Assembly (NCBI GenBank): GCA_014800735.1
Contig: JAAVFP010000018.1
Location: 1 to 64,000 of the forward strand
Origin: Bacteroidales bacterium
GTDB lineage: Bacteria; Bacteroidota; Bacteroidia; Bacteroidales; Muribaculaceae
Direction of reading: 5' to 3'
Length of the DNA: 64,000 bases
This document shows, one piece after another, positions 40,169 to 49,932 of the stretch (positions are counted from its first letter, which is position 1; each line of letters opens with the position of its first letter). The position numbers were made by a program, and so were the translations under genes. The notes beneath the pieces are model-generated. The model did not search any database. It had not been told where the DNA came from and was given only the letters and a program-made list of their open reading frames with translations.

Positions 40169-41455
40169 ATGGCAAAAAAACGCTATTTACCCCACTGCAG
40201 TTTCTGCGGACGCTCGGAACAGGACGGAGCCACCATCCTGCCCTCGCCCTCGGAAGAAGCAGGAATATGCATCGACTGTATCGAAACAGCCGCCGGCATG
40301 CTGGGTATGATTCCGGAATCGGACCAGGACGCTACTATTGCCCGTGCACGCGCCAATAAGCGCGGCGGTGCCGTGGCTGCCAAACCTGCCGAGAACCGCC
40401 CGATCCCCAAGCCTGCCGAAATCAAAGCTTATCTGGACCAGTATATCATCGGTCAGGATCAGGCCAAGAAATATCTGGCCGTGGCTGTCTACAACCACTA
40501 CAAACGCCTCGACCAGCCCACATCGGCCGACGATGTTGAAATCGAAAAGAGCAATATCATCATGGTGGGTTCCACCGGTACGGGCAAAACTCTCATTGCG
40601 CGCACCATCGCCAAGCTGCTCGACGTTCCGTTCACTATAGTTGACGCTACGGTGCTGACCCAGGCCGGCTATGTGGGCGAGGACATCGAGAGCCTGCTGA
40701 CCCGACTGCTCCAGGTGGCTGACTACGACGTGAAGCGTGCCGAGCGAGGCATTGTGTTCATCGACGAAATTGATAAAATCGCACGCAAGGGCGACAACCC
40801 CTCCATCACCCGCGACGTGGGTGGCGAAGGTGTGCAGCAAGGTTTGCTGAAGTTGCTGGAAGGCTCCATAGTGAACGTACCCCCGCAAGGAGGCCGCAAG
40901 CATCCCGAGCAGCCCATGATAGCCGTGGACACGAAGAACATTCTCTTCATCTGCGGCGGTGCTTTCGACGGCATCGAGCAGGCTATCGCCCATCGCCTCA
41001 ATTCGAGCTTCGTGGGCTTCTCCACCGCTGCTGGCAAGAGCCGTGTGGACCGCGAGAACATCATGAAGCATGTGGCTCCGCAGGACCTCAAGACCTTCGG
41101 TCTCATTCCCGAAATCATTGGTCGACTGCCCATCCTGACCCACCTGCTGCCGCTGGACCGCGAAGCACTGCGCCGCATCCTCACCGAGCCCAAGAACGCA
41201 ATCACCCGCCAGTACGTGAAACTCTTCGCCATGGACGGCGTTGAACTGGAATTCACGCCCGAGGCTCTTGATTTCATTGTGGACAAAGCAATTGAATTCA
41301 AACTCGGTGCACGCGGACTGCGCTCGATTGTGGAAACAATAATGATGAATCCGATGTACGAACTTCCGTCCACCGACCAGAAGAAATTTATCGTCACACC
41401 GGAACTCTGCGCCCGCCAACTCGAATCCGCGCATTTCGATGCAGAATCAGTATAA
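40169..41455 (+). CDS. clpX: ATP-dependent Clp protease ATP-binding subunit
   Basis: N-terminal Cys4 zinc region; GSTGTGKTLIARTIAK; GYVGEDIESLL. Confidence 0.97.
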   Translation: MAKKRYLPHCSFCGRSEQDGATILPSPSEEAGICIDCIETAAGMLGMIPESDQDATIARARANKRGGAVAAKPAENRPIPKPAEIKAYLDQYIIGQDQAKKYLAVAVYNHYKRLDQPTSADDVEIEKSNIIMVGSTGTGKTLIARTIAKLLDVPFTIVDATVLTQAGYVGEDIESLLTRLLQVADYDVKRAERGIVFIDEIDKIARKGDNPSITRDVGGEGVQQGLLKLLEGSIVNVPPQGGRKHPEQPMIAVDTKNILFICGGAFDGIEQAIAHRLNSSFVGFSTAAGKSRVDRENIMKHVAPQDLKTFGLIPEIIGRLPILTHLLPLDREALRRILTEPKNAITRQYVKLFAMDGVELEFTPEALDFIVDKAIEFKLGARGLRSIVETIMMNPMYELPSTDQKKFIVTPELCARQLESAHFDAESV

Positions 41456-41526
41456 CGAAACATAAACCCAACCGGACCGACACCCCAAGCATCACTCAAA
41501 TCGTTCATCTAATCCCCTCGCCCCCA

Positions 41527-43713
41527 ATGGACAAATCGCAATCATTATCCGACGCCTTGAAGATTCACTTTGGATTCGACAAATTCAAAGGTAATCAGGA
41601 AGCCATCATCCGCAGCCTCCTCAGCGGACAGGACACCTTTGTGATTATGCCCACAGGCGGAGGAAAATCCTTGTGCTACCAGCTGCCGGCGCTCATGAGC
41701 GAAGGCACGGCCATTGTGATTTCGCCCCTCATCGCACTGATGAAAAATCAGGTGGACGCAATGCGAAATTTCAGCGATAAGGACTCGATTGCCCATTTCC
41801 TGAACTCGTCGCTCACCCGCTCGGCCATCGAAGCCGTGAAGAGCGATATCGTGGCAGGGAAAACGAAGATGCTTTATGTCGCCCCGGAATCTCTAACGAA
41901 AGAAGAAAATATTGAATTCCTCAAAACAGTTTCTATTTCGTTCTACGCTGTCGACGAGGCCCACTGCATTTCCGAGTGGGGCCACGACTTCCGTCCGGAA
42001 TATCGCCGCATCCGCCCTATAATTAATGAGATAGGTGCTCGCCCCGTGATAGCCCTCACAGCCACAGCCACCCCCAAGGTGCAGCACGACATCCAGAAAA
42101 ATCTGGCTATGGTCAATGCCGCTGTGTTCAAATCGTCGTTCAACCGCGAGAACCTCTACTACGAGGTTCGCCCGAAAACGGCGACCATCGATCGCGACAT
42201 TATCCGCTTCATCAAGCAGCGCCCTGGCAAGTCGGGTATCATCTACTGCCTGTCGCGCCGTAAGGTTGAGGAGCTCACCGAGCTTCTGCGTGTGAACAAC
42301 ATCCGCGCCCTGGCCTACCATGCCGGCATGGATGCCAATACACGCTCCAACAACCAGGATGCCTTTCTGATGGAGCAGGTGGATGTGATTGTGGCCACTA
42401 TTGCCTTCGGCATGGGCATCGACAAGCCCGATGTGCGCTTTGTGATTCACTATGACATCCCCAAATCGCTCGAGGGCTACTACCAGGAAACGGGCCGCAG
42501 CGGCCGCGACGGAGGCGAAGGCGTATGCCTCACCTTCTACGCCCGCAAGGATCTCCGCAAAATGGAGAAGTTCATGCAAAGCAAACCCGTGGCCGAGCAG
42601 GAGATAGGCAAGCAGCTACTGGTGGAAACGGCATCCTACGCCGAGTCGTCGGTGTGCCGTCGCCGTTCACTGCTGCACTATTTCGGCGAGACTTTCGACA
42701 AAGAGAACTGTGGAAACTGCGACAACTGTCTTAACCCCAGAAAGAAAGTGGAAGCAAAAGATGATTTGTCGGCGGCATTGGAAACTATTGCCGCTCTGAA
42801 AGAAAAATTCAAAACTGAATATGTGGTGGATGTGATGATTGGACGTGCGTCGGCCGACGTGCGCAACTACCGCCACGAGGACCTTGAGGTGTTCGGCTGT
42901 GCCGAGGGTACGCCCGTGCCTCATATCAATGCTGTAATTAACCAGGCCATTCTCGATGGCTACCTTGAGCGCGGAATCGAGGACTATGGTATTCTGCGCA
43001 TCACCCCCAAGGGTCGCAAGTTCCTGGAGAAACCGGTGTCCTTCAAGATTGTTGAGGACAACGAGTTCAACGAGGACAATCTGGACGAAGAACCCATGAT
43101 TAAGAGCGGCAGCGGATGTGCCGCCGACCCGGAACTATTCGCCATCCTTTCGGCTCTCCGGCGCAAGATTGCATCCGGCCTCAATTTGCCGCCGTATGTG
43201 ATTTTCCAGGACCCGTCGCTCGAAGCTATGGCCACCACCTACCCCATCAACATCGACGAGCTTGCCAACATCCCCGGCGTGGGTATGGGCAAAGCCAAAC
43301 GCTACGGCGAGGAGTTCATCAAGGTTATAAATACCTATGTGGTGGATAACGAAATCGAACGTCCCGAGGACCTGCGCGTGCGCACCGTGGCAAATAAAAG
43401 CAAACTCAAGATTGCCATCATTCAGAGTATCGACCGCAAAATCGACCTCAACGAAATCGCTTTCTCCAACGGCATTGAGTTTGATCAGTTGCTGGATGAA
43501 ATCGAGGCCATCGTTAATTCTGGCACCCGAATCAATATCACCTACTTCATCAACGATGTGATTGATCCCGACGACCAGGCAGATATTTTCGACTACTTCC
43601 GCCAGAGCGATACCGACAGTCTCAACGAAGCCTACAAAGAACTGTGCTCCGACTTTTCGGAAGAAGAAATACGACTGGTCCGCATAAAATTCCTGTCCGA
43701 CCTGGGCAATTAA
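41527..43713 (+). CDS. recQ: ATP-dependent DNA helicase RecQ
   Basis: MPTGGGKSLCYQLPAL, DEAHCISEWGHDFRPEY, QETGRSGRDG, HRDC domain. Confidence 0.96.
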   Translation: MDKSQSLSDALKIHFGFDKFKGNQEAIIRSLLSGQDTFVIMPTGGGKSLCYQLPALMSEGTAIVISPLIALMKNQVDAMRNFSDKDSIAHFLNSSLTRSAIEAVKSDIVAGKTKMLYVAPESLTKEENIEFLKTVSISFYAVDEAHCISEWGHDFRPEYRRIRPIINEIGARPVIALTATATPKVQHDIQKNLAMVNAAVFKSSFNRENLYYEVRPKTATIDRDIIRFIKQRPGKSGIIYCLSRRKVEELTELLRVNNIRALAYHAGMDANTRSNNQDAFLMEQVDVIVATIAFGMGIDKPDVRFVIHYDIPKSLEGYYQETGRSGRDGGEGVCLTFYARKDLRKMEKFMQSKPVAEQEIGKQLLVETASYAESSVCRRRSLLHYFGETFDKENCGNCDNCLNPRKKVEAKDDLSAALETIAALKEKFKTEYVVDVMIGRASADVRNYRHEDLEVFGCAEGTPVPHINAVINQAILDGYLERGIEDYGILRITPKGRKFLEKPVSFKIVEDNEFNEDNLDEEPMIKSGSGCAADPELFAILSALRRKIASGLNLPPYVIFQDPSLEAMATTYPINIDELANIPGVGMGKAKRYGEEFIKVINTYVVDNEIERPEDLRVRTVANKSKLKIAIIQSIDRKIDLNEIAFSNGIEFDQLLDEIEAIVNSGTRINITYFINDVIDPDDQADIFDYFRQSDTDSLNEAYKELCSDFSEEEIRLVRIKFLSDLGN

Positions 43714-43726
43714 TCCTATTTTGAAC

Positions 43727-45169
43727 ATGCAGCTTACCTCACTGACCAAACTTTACCAAGATGTGCGCGGAGTGCTTCCCGCCAAAGTAACCGAACTGCC
43801 ATCGTCGGGTTCGAATCGCCGCTATTTCCGCCTTTCGGCCGACGATGGCTCGGATAGCCTTATCGGTGTTATCGGAACTTCGGTGGAAGAAAATCGCGCG
43901 TTCATATATATGTCGCGCCATTTTCTGGAGCAGAAATTGCCTGTGCCCGAAGTACTGGCCGTGAGCGACGACGAGGTGTGCTACGTGCAAACCGACCTCG
44001 GCGACACGCTGCTGTTCAACACCATTGAGAAAGGTAGGGCCACACGCTCGTTCTCGGTGGAAGAAAAGGATTTGCTTGCGAAAACTATCGCCCTACTCCC
44101 CGACGTGCAATTTGCCGGAGCAAAGGACATGGATTTCAGCGTGTGCTACCCTTCGGCTTCGTTTGATGAGCGCTCAATCCTGTGGGATTTGAATTACTTC
44201 AAATACTGCTTCCTCAAGGCCACCGGTATTGACTTTCTGGAGGATAAGCTGGAGGACGACTTCAAGGCTATGGTGGAAGTGCTGATGCATGCACCGTGCA
44301 ACACGTTCATGTACCGCGACTTCCAGAGCCGCAATGTGATGATTCGCGATGGACAGCCGTGGTTCATTGACTTTCAGGGCGGTCGCCGCGGCCCGTTCTA
44401 CTACGACGTGGCCTCATTCCTGTGGCAGGCAAAGGCTAATTTCCCCGACACCCTTCGCCGCGAGTTGCTGGATGTCTACCGTGAGTCGCTCAACAAATAT
44501 GTGGACGTAAGCGCCGAGGAATTCCACTCCACCCTGCGCCACTTCGTGCTGTTCCGCACTCTTCAGGTGCTTGGTGCCTACGGCTTCCGCGGCTATTTCG
44601 AAAAGAAACCACACTTCATGCAAAGTGTGCCCTTCGCTATTGCCAACCTGCGCGAGCTGCTCAACGAGCCCTACGAGGAGTACCCTTACCTCAACGAACT
44701 GCTGCACCGCCTGGTGAACCTCAAGCAGTTCACTGATGACCTGGGCAAACGCCGTCTGACGGTGCGTGTGATGAGTTTCGCCTATAAAAAAGGCATACCC
44801 AACGACCCCTCGGGCAACGGCGGCGGCTTCGTGTTTGACTGCCGCGCCATCAATAATCCGGGAAAATACGAGCGCTATAAGCCATATACTGGATTGGACT
44901 CCAAGGTGATACAATTCCTGGAAGATGATGGCGAGGTTTTCGGCTACCTTGACCACTGCTATGCGCTGGTGGATGCAAGTGTGGAGCGCTATATTGAGCG
45001 TGGATTTACCAACCTGATGATATCGTTCGGTTGCACGGGCGGTCAGCACAGGTCGGTTTACTGCGCGCAGCACATGGCTGAGCACCTTGCCCGCAAGTAC
45101 AGCAGTATCAAGGTTGAACTGGTGCACCGCGAGCAGGACATCGAGCAGACTTTCAACGCTAAAATATGA
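43727..45169 (+). CDS. AmgK-like aminosugar/aminoglycoside phosphotransferase fused to RapZ C-terminal-like domain
   Basis: APH-like kinase (MYRDFQSRNVMI, FIDFQGGRRGPFYYDVASFL) + RapZ C-domain (MSFAYKKGIPND, VFDCRAINNPGKYERYKPYTGLD, SFGCTGGQHRSVYCAQHMAEHL). Confidence 0.9.
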   Translation: MQLTSLTKLYQDVRGVLPAKVTELPSSGSNRRYFRLSADDGSDSLIGVIGTSVEENRAFIYMSRHFLEQKLPVPEVLAVSDDEVCYVQTDLGDTLLFNTIEKGRATRSFSVEEKDLLAKTIALLPDVQFAGAKDMDFSVCYPSASFDERSILWDLNYFKYCFLKATGIDFLEDKLEDDFKAMVEVLMHAPCNTFMYRDFQSRNVMIRDGQPWFIDFQGGRRGPFYYDVASFLWQAKANFPDTLRRELLDVYRESLNKYVDVSAEEFHSTLRHFVLFRTLQVLGAYGFRGYFEKKPHFMQSVPFAIANLRELLNEPYEEYPYLNELLHRLVNLKQFTDDLGKRRLTVRVMSFAYKKGIPNDPSGNGGGFVFDCRAINNPGKYERYKPYTGLDSKVIQFLEDDGEVFGYLDHCYALVDASVERYIERGFTNLMISFGCTGGQHRSVYCAQHMAEHLARKYSSIKVELVHREQDIEQTFNAKI

Positions 45170-45933
45170 AAGCAATCGTTTTTGCTGCCGGAGTTGGTTC
45201 GCGGATGAAACCGTGGACCGACTCTCACCCCAAAGCGCTCGCTCCCATTGGTGGAGTGCCCATGCTTCAGCTGGTGCTTGAAAAGCTGAAAGCTGCCGGC
45301 GCTGATGGTGTTGTGGTGAACGTGCATCACTTCCCTGAGCAAATCAGGGAATTTCTGGCCGAGAACCGAAATTTCGGGCTCGACATCGAAATCAGCGACG
45401 AATCCGACCGCTTGCTGGAAACCGGTGGTGCTCTTGCAAAAATTTTCCGTGAGAGCAGAATCATACGCGAAGCTTCGGACGCAGAGGCCATCGTGGTGCA
45501 CAATGCCGACATTCTCACCGACTTCCCCGTGCAGGAACTCGTTTCCAAGCTCAACGATAACGAAGCTGCTCTGCTCATCGACCCGCAGCGCGACAGCACC
45601 CGCCGTTTTCTGTTCAACGCCCACTGGCGCCTTGCGGGCTGGACCAACCTCACCAATGGTGCAGTTCGCCCCGAGGGATTGAATCCTGCCGGGCTTCAGC
45701 GTGGAGCTTTCGGTGGCGTTCACGCCATGAACAAACGAACATTAGCCGACGTCAGCCGCTACTGCGGAGCTGAGCTAAGACCCTTCAGTATCGTGGATTT
45801 TTACCTCGATATATCCCCCACAAAGCCCGTGAGCGCCTTTGTGCCTGCGCAGCCCTACATGTGGTTCGACATCGGCACAAGTGAAAAGCTCGCCGCTGCC
45901 GAAAAAGCATTTGCTGCAAAGAGCGCAGAATAA
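45166..45933 (+). CDS. MurU-like sugar-phosphate nucleotidyltransferase
   Basis: KAIVFAAGVGSRMKPWTDSHPKALAPIGGVPMLQ; ATGA overlap with the AmgK-like gene. Confidence 0.88.
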   Translation: MKAIVFAAGVGSRMKPWTDSHPKALAPIGGVPMLQLVLEKLKAAGADGVVVNVHHFPEQIREFLAENRNFGLDIEISDESDRLLETGGALAKIFRESRIIREASDAEAIVVHNADILTDFPVQELVSKLNDNEAALLIDPQRDSTRRFLFNAHWRLAGWTNLTNGAVRPEGLNPAGLQRGAFGGVHAMNKRTLADVSRYCGAELRPFSIVDFYLDISPTKPVSAFVPAQPYMWFDIGTSEKLAAAEKAFAAKSAE

Positions 45934-45967
45934 GGTTTGTGACAATGAATTCCGAACAGAATTTTCT

Positions 45968-46048
45968 AAAAGTTTTCCCAAATTTTTCGTATGTCGTTGT
46001 AAATCAGCGATGCAATTTTGAGTTTAACTCGAAAAGTTTTCCCAAATT
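45968..46048. repeat. 17-nt exact direct repeat (two copies)
   Basis: AAAAGTTTTCCCAAATT at 45968-45984 and 46032-46048, 64 bp start-to-start, upstream of nrdD. Confidence 0.85.
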
Positions 46049-46079
46049 AAAATTTTAAGAAAATTTTATCGCTCAAAAA

Positions 46080-46112
46080 TTTGTTGAATTTGAAAAGTAT
46101 GCACTATCTTTG
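46080..46112 (+). promoter_or_regulatory. Bacteroidetes-type promoter for nrdDG
   Basis: TTTG (46080-46083)-N21-TATCTTTG (46105-46112). Confidence 0.7.
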
Positions 46113-46118
46113 CAGTGC

Positions 46119-46148
46119 AAAAAGGACGCTCCTGATTGCGTCCTTTTT
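46119..46148 (+). terminator. Promoter-proximal terminator-like hairpin upstream of nrdD
   Basis: AAAAAGGACGC / GCGTCCTTTTT (11 bp) plus T-run, starting a few nt after the predicted TSS. Confidence 0.7.
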
Positions 46149-46201
46149 TTGTGCAAGTTATATATTTCAACCAATAAAATCTATTATAATTCCATCATAA
46201 A

Positions 46202-48409
46202 ATGATACAGGTAGTTGTCAAGCGCGACGGACGTGTGGTCGGCTATAACGAAGAAAAAATCAAGTCGGCAGTCCGTAAGGCTATGCTCACAACCGAGCTC
46301 GGCGAGGACGAATCGCTCATCCACAAAATCGCCGTGCGCGTCAGTGCCCGTGGCTCCGAGCGCATGACAGTCGAGGAAATTCAGGACATGGTGGAACTGG
46401 AACTCATGGACAGCCCCCGCAAGGAAGTGGCCAAGCGTTACATTGCTTATCGCGATCAGCGCAACATTGCCCGCAAGGCAAAGACCCGCGATATGTTCCA
46501 TGAAATCATCGAGGCCAAGAACAACGACATCACCCGCGAGAATGCGAACATGAACACCGATTCTCCCGCAGGCATGATGATGAAGTTTGCCTCCGAAACA
46601 ACCAAGCCTTTCGTGGATGACTATCTGCTCACCCCCGAAGCCCGCGACGCAGTGCGCAACAATTACCTGCACATTCACGACAAGGATTATTACCCCACAA
46701 AGAGCCTTACCTGCGTTCAGCATCCGCTGGACAATATCCTGTCCTACGGTTTCATTGCCGGTCATGGCGAATCGCGCCCGGCAAAGCGCATCGAAACGGC
46801 CAGCACCATCGCTTGCATCTCGCTTGAAACCGCACAGAACGAAATGCACGGCGGCCAGGCAATCCCGGCCTTCGATTTCTATCTTGCTCCCTTTGTGCGC
46901 ACCACTTTCAAGGAGGAGGTGAAGCACATCGAAGCACTCACGGGCGAGGACCTCTCGGATATTAAAGAACGTGAATTCAAGGATTACGAAACCCGTAGCC
47001 TCGAAGGCCTCGAAGGTCACGACCGCCTGTGCCAACACGCTATGAACCGCACCGTGAGCCGTGTGCATCAGGCCATGGAAGCGTTCATTCACAACATGAA
47101 CACTATCCACAGCCGGGGTGGCAATCAGGTGGTTTTCAGTTCAATCAATTATGGCACTGACACTTCGGCCGAGGGCCGCTGCATCATCCGTGAGCTGCTC
47201 AATTCAACCTACGAGGGTGTAGGCAACGGTGCCACCGCCATCTTCCCTATCCAGATCTGGAAGAAAAAACGCGGTGTGAGCTACCTGCCAGAGGATCCCA
47301 ACTACGACCTCTACCGTTTGGCCTGCAAGGTGACCGCCCGCCGCTTCTTCCCTAACTTCGTGAACCTGGATGCCACCTTTAACCAACACGAAAAGTGGCG
47401 TGCCGATGACCCGAAGCGCTATCTCTACGAAGTAGCCACCATGGGCTGTCGTACCCGTGTGTTCGAGAATCGCTATGGCGAGAAAACTTCCATCGGTCGC
47501 GGCAACCTGTCGTTCTCCACTATCAATCTTCCGCGCCTGGCGCTTGAATGTCGTTCGCTTCAGGACCGCGACGAACGTATAGCCCTATTCTTCACTAAAC
47601 TCGACAACGTTCTGGAAATCACAGCTCGCCAGCTCAACGACCGCTTCAATTTCCAGAAAACAGCCCTGGCCAAGCAGTTCCCCCTGCTCATGTCCAAACT
47701 GTGGAACGGCGGTAGCACCCTTAACCCCGAGGATACCATCGAGCCTGTAATCAATCAAGGCACTTTGGGCATCGGCTTCATCGGTTTGGCCGAATGTCTG
47801 ATTGCACTTGTAGGCAAGCACCACGGCGAGAGCGAGGAAGCTCAAGCGCTCGGTCTGAAAATTGTGAGCCGGATGCGCTCGCGCGTCAATGAATTCTGCG
47901 AACGCTATCAGCACAACTTCTCGGTGCTCGCCACTCCGGCCGAAGGACTCTCGGGCAAGTTCACCGCCAAGGACCGCAAGAGCTTCGGCCTGGTTCCCGG
48001 CGTGACTGACAAGATTTATTACACCAACTCCAACCACGTGCCGGTGTACTACCACTGCTCTCCCCGCCACAAAGCCGAAGTGGAGGCTCCTTATCACCCC
48101 CTGACCGGAGGCGGCCATATCTTCTATGTTGAAATCGATGGCGATGCCACTCACAATCCTGAAGCAATATCGGCTATCGTGGACCTGATGGACGAATACA
48201 ATATTGGCTATGGCTCGGTGAACCACAACCGCAACCGCTGCATGCACTGCGGCTACGAGGATGCCAGCGCCGAACTGCACGAATGTCCCAAGTGCGGCAG
48301 CCGCGCTATTGACCGGCTTCAGCGAATCACAGGCTACCTGGTGGGTACAACCGACCGATGGAACAACGCTAAACTCGCCGAGCTCAACGACCGTATCGTT
48401 CATGAATAA
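46202..48409 (+). CDS. nrdD: Anaerobic ribonucleoside-triphosphate reductase
   Basis: N-terminal ATP-cone; HGGQAIPAFDFYL; C-terminal glycyl radical/Zn region RNRCMHCGYEDASAELHECPKCGS. Confidence 0.96.
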   Translation: MIQVVVKRDGRVVGYNEEKIKSAVRKAMLTTELGEDESLIHKIAVRVSARGSERMTVEEIQDMVELELMDSPRKEVAKRYIAYRDQRNIARKAKTRDMFHEIIEAKNNDITRENANMNTDSPAGMMMKFASETTKPFVDDYLLTPEARDAVRNNYLHIHDKDYYPTKSLTCVQHPLDNILSYGFIAGHGESRPAKRIETASTIACISLETAQNEMHGGQAIPAFDFYLAPFVRTTFKEEVKHIEALTGEDLSDIKEREFKDYETRSLEGLEGHDRLCQHAMNRTVSRVHQAMEAFIHNMNTIHSRGGNQVVFSSINYGTDTSAEGRCIIRELLNSTYEGVGNGATAIFPIQIWKKKRGVSYLPEDPNYDLYRLACKVTARRFFPNFVNLDATFNQHEKWRADDPKRYLYEVATMGCRTRVFENRYGEKTSIGRGNLSFSTINLPRLALECRSLQDRDERIALFFTKLDNVLEITARQLNDRFNFQKTALAKQFPLLMSKLWNGGSTLNPEDTIEPVINQGTLGIGFIGLAECLIALVGKHHGESEEAQALGLKIVSRMRSRVNEFCERYQHNFSVLATPAEGLSGKFTAKDRKSFGLVPGVTDKIYYTNSNHVPVYYHCSPRHKAEVEAPYHPLTGGGHIFYVEIDGDATHNPEAISAIVDLMDEYNIGYGSVNHNRNRCMHCGYEDASAELHECPKCGSRAIDRLQRITGYLVGTTDRWNNAKLAELNDRIVHE

Positions 48410-48890
48410 TCATAAAATGCGCATACTCCGGATTGTCGAGGGTACTTCCGTCGACGGTCCGGGGCTTCGCACGTCCATCTACTTCGCCGGATGTCGTCAC
48501 GCCTGCCCCGGGTGCCACAATCAGCAGTCGTGGGATTTTGCAGGAGGACAGGATTACACAGTGGAAGATGTAATGAAAATCGTGAGGTACAACGGTTTTC
48601 CTGTCACATTTTCAGGGGGCGACCCAATGTATCAGGCCGAAGCTATCCTACCCCTTGCTCGGCAACTGCATGCCGAAGGCTTTGGTATCTGGTGCTACAC
48701 GGGCTTCACGCTCGACGAACTGCTTGCGGACGGCGATGAAAATCAGCGGGCCGTCCTCAAGCTTCTTGACGTGCTTGTGGACGGCCCGTTTGTGCAATCG
48801 CTCCGCGACACCGACCTGCGCTTTCGTGGTTCGTCCAATCAGCGCCTGATTGATGTCCGCACCCCTGATTTCAAGGAATGGGCGGATTGA
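48402..48890 (+). CDS. nrdG: Anaerobic ribonucleotide reductase activating protein
   Basis: Start chosen at MNNHKMRILR; SAM-radical CRHACPGCHNQQSW; adjacent to nrdD. Confidence 0.93.
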   Translation: MNNHKMRILRIVEGTSVDGPGLRTSIYFAGCRHACPGCHNQQSWDFAGGQDYTVEDVMKIVRYNGFPVTFSGGDPMYQAEAILPLARQLHAEGFGIWCYTGFTLDELLADGDENQRAVLKLLDVLVDGPFVQSLRDTDLRFRGSSNQRLIDVRTPDFKEWAD

Positions 48891-48893
48891 GGT

Positions 48894-49691
48894 TTATTTC
48901 TTGATATTCAGAAGTCGGAGGTTGTCAAGAACGGTATTCTGCCCCACTTGCTGAAGAAATTCGGCTTCGACCGGAGCCAACCCGGCATTGAAATCCGTCT
49001 GGAAATGGCGGGGGAACATCGTTGCGTAGATTGTTACCGCGTTGAGGTAAGTTCCGGCCACAGCGGGGTGGAACGTATCCTGATTATAAAGGATAATATC
49101 GGGGCGCTCTTCCCGAACCTCGGCCCATGCCATGCCTACAGGAGCACAGATGGCATTGTTCTGGTAGGTCATTTCAAGATACGAAGTTTTCAGTCGCTCC
49201 TGCATCCCCTCGAAAGTGTCGCAAAGAGGATAGCCCTCGCGCGGACGTATATTTCCGTATTTGTGTCCCCAAGTCATGTAGAAAACCACTTTGACGTCGG
49301 GGGTTCCGGCGTGGGCAAGGCTGTCAATAGTGTGAGCGTAGGGATACACCTCGCGCCTCACATAGTCGGTGTCGTAGGCAGGCAGCGAGCTGTTCTCCTG
49401 CACCACCACATAGTCCCAGCCACCCTTTTTGAGCAGTTCGCCCAAACGGGGATTTTCAAGGTGTCCCTTCAGTCGCTCTCCGCCTTTTAGCACCTCGGTG
49501 TAAGCCATTTTCACGCCGTTTGTCTTGGCAATGTTCTGCACCATCGCCGGGAGATCGTTGAAGAAAGTGTAGCTGTTACCAATCCAGAGCACGCGCACGG
49601 AATCGCCCTCATTAGCCGCCGCGCGGCCTGCAAAAGCCGTCATAAGCATTAAAGCTGCGGCAAAAAAACGAATGATGTAATCTCTTTTCAT
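48894..49691 (-). CDS. Secreted SGNH/GDSL hydrolase-like protein
   Basis: Signal peptide; VLWIGNSYTFFNDLPAMV; DTFHPAVAGTYLNAV. Confidence 0.75.
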   Translation of the reverse strand: MKRDYIIRFFAAALMLMTAFAGRAAANEGDSVRVLWIGNSYTFFNDLPAMVQNIAKTNGVKMAYTEVLKGGERLKGHLENPRLGELLKKGGWDYVVVQENSSLPAYDTDYVRREVYPYAHTIDSLAHAGTPDVKVVFYMTWGHKYGNIRPREGYPLCDTFEGMQERLKTSYLEMTYQNNAICAPVGMAWAEVREERPDIILYNQDTFHPAVAGTYLNAVTIYATMFPRHFQTDFNAGLAPVEAEFLQQVGQNTVLDNLRLLNIKK

Positions 49692-49774
49692 TGTTACTTA
49701 AGGTTATACATCGGCAAAGTTAATAAAAAATCAAGAATCACAACTCTCAACCGCACAAAAAAACGTAACAAGGC

Positions 49775-49805
49775 TTTGCACGTACAAAAAAAATCACTAA
49801 ATTTG
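49775..49805 (+). promoter_or_regulatory. tRNA promoter
   Basis: TTTG-N19-TAAATTTG immediately upstream of the tRNA. Confidence 0.65.
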
Positions 49806-49823
49806 CACTCACAAAAATCAAAT

Positions 49824-49896
49824 GCCGCAATAGCTCAGTTGGTAGAGCATTTCATTCGTAACGAAAAGGTCGTGGGTTCGAGTCCCACTCGCGGCT
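49824..49896 (+). tRNA. tRNA-Thr (anticodon CGT)
   Basis: Cloverleaf GCCGCAA TA GCTC AGTTGGTA GAGC A TTTCA TTCGTAA CGAAA AGGTC GTGGG TTCGAGT CCCAC TCGCGGC T; two A-C mismatches; followed by CCT, not CCA. Confidence 0.88.
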
Positions 49897-49902
49897 CCTG
49901 AA

Positions 49903-49932
49903 GGGAGATGGAAATATCTCCCTTTTTCTTTT
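49903..49932 (+). terminator. Terminator after the tRNA
   Basis: GGGAGAT-GGAAAT-ATCTCCC then TTTTTCTTTT. Confidence 0.8.

Noticed and set aside
40187-41434. 415-aa minus ORF opposite clpX
   Set aside because: Shadow ORF; clpX is unambiguous.
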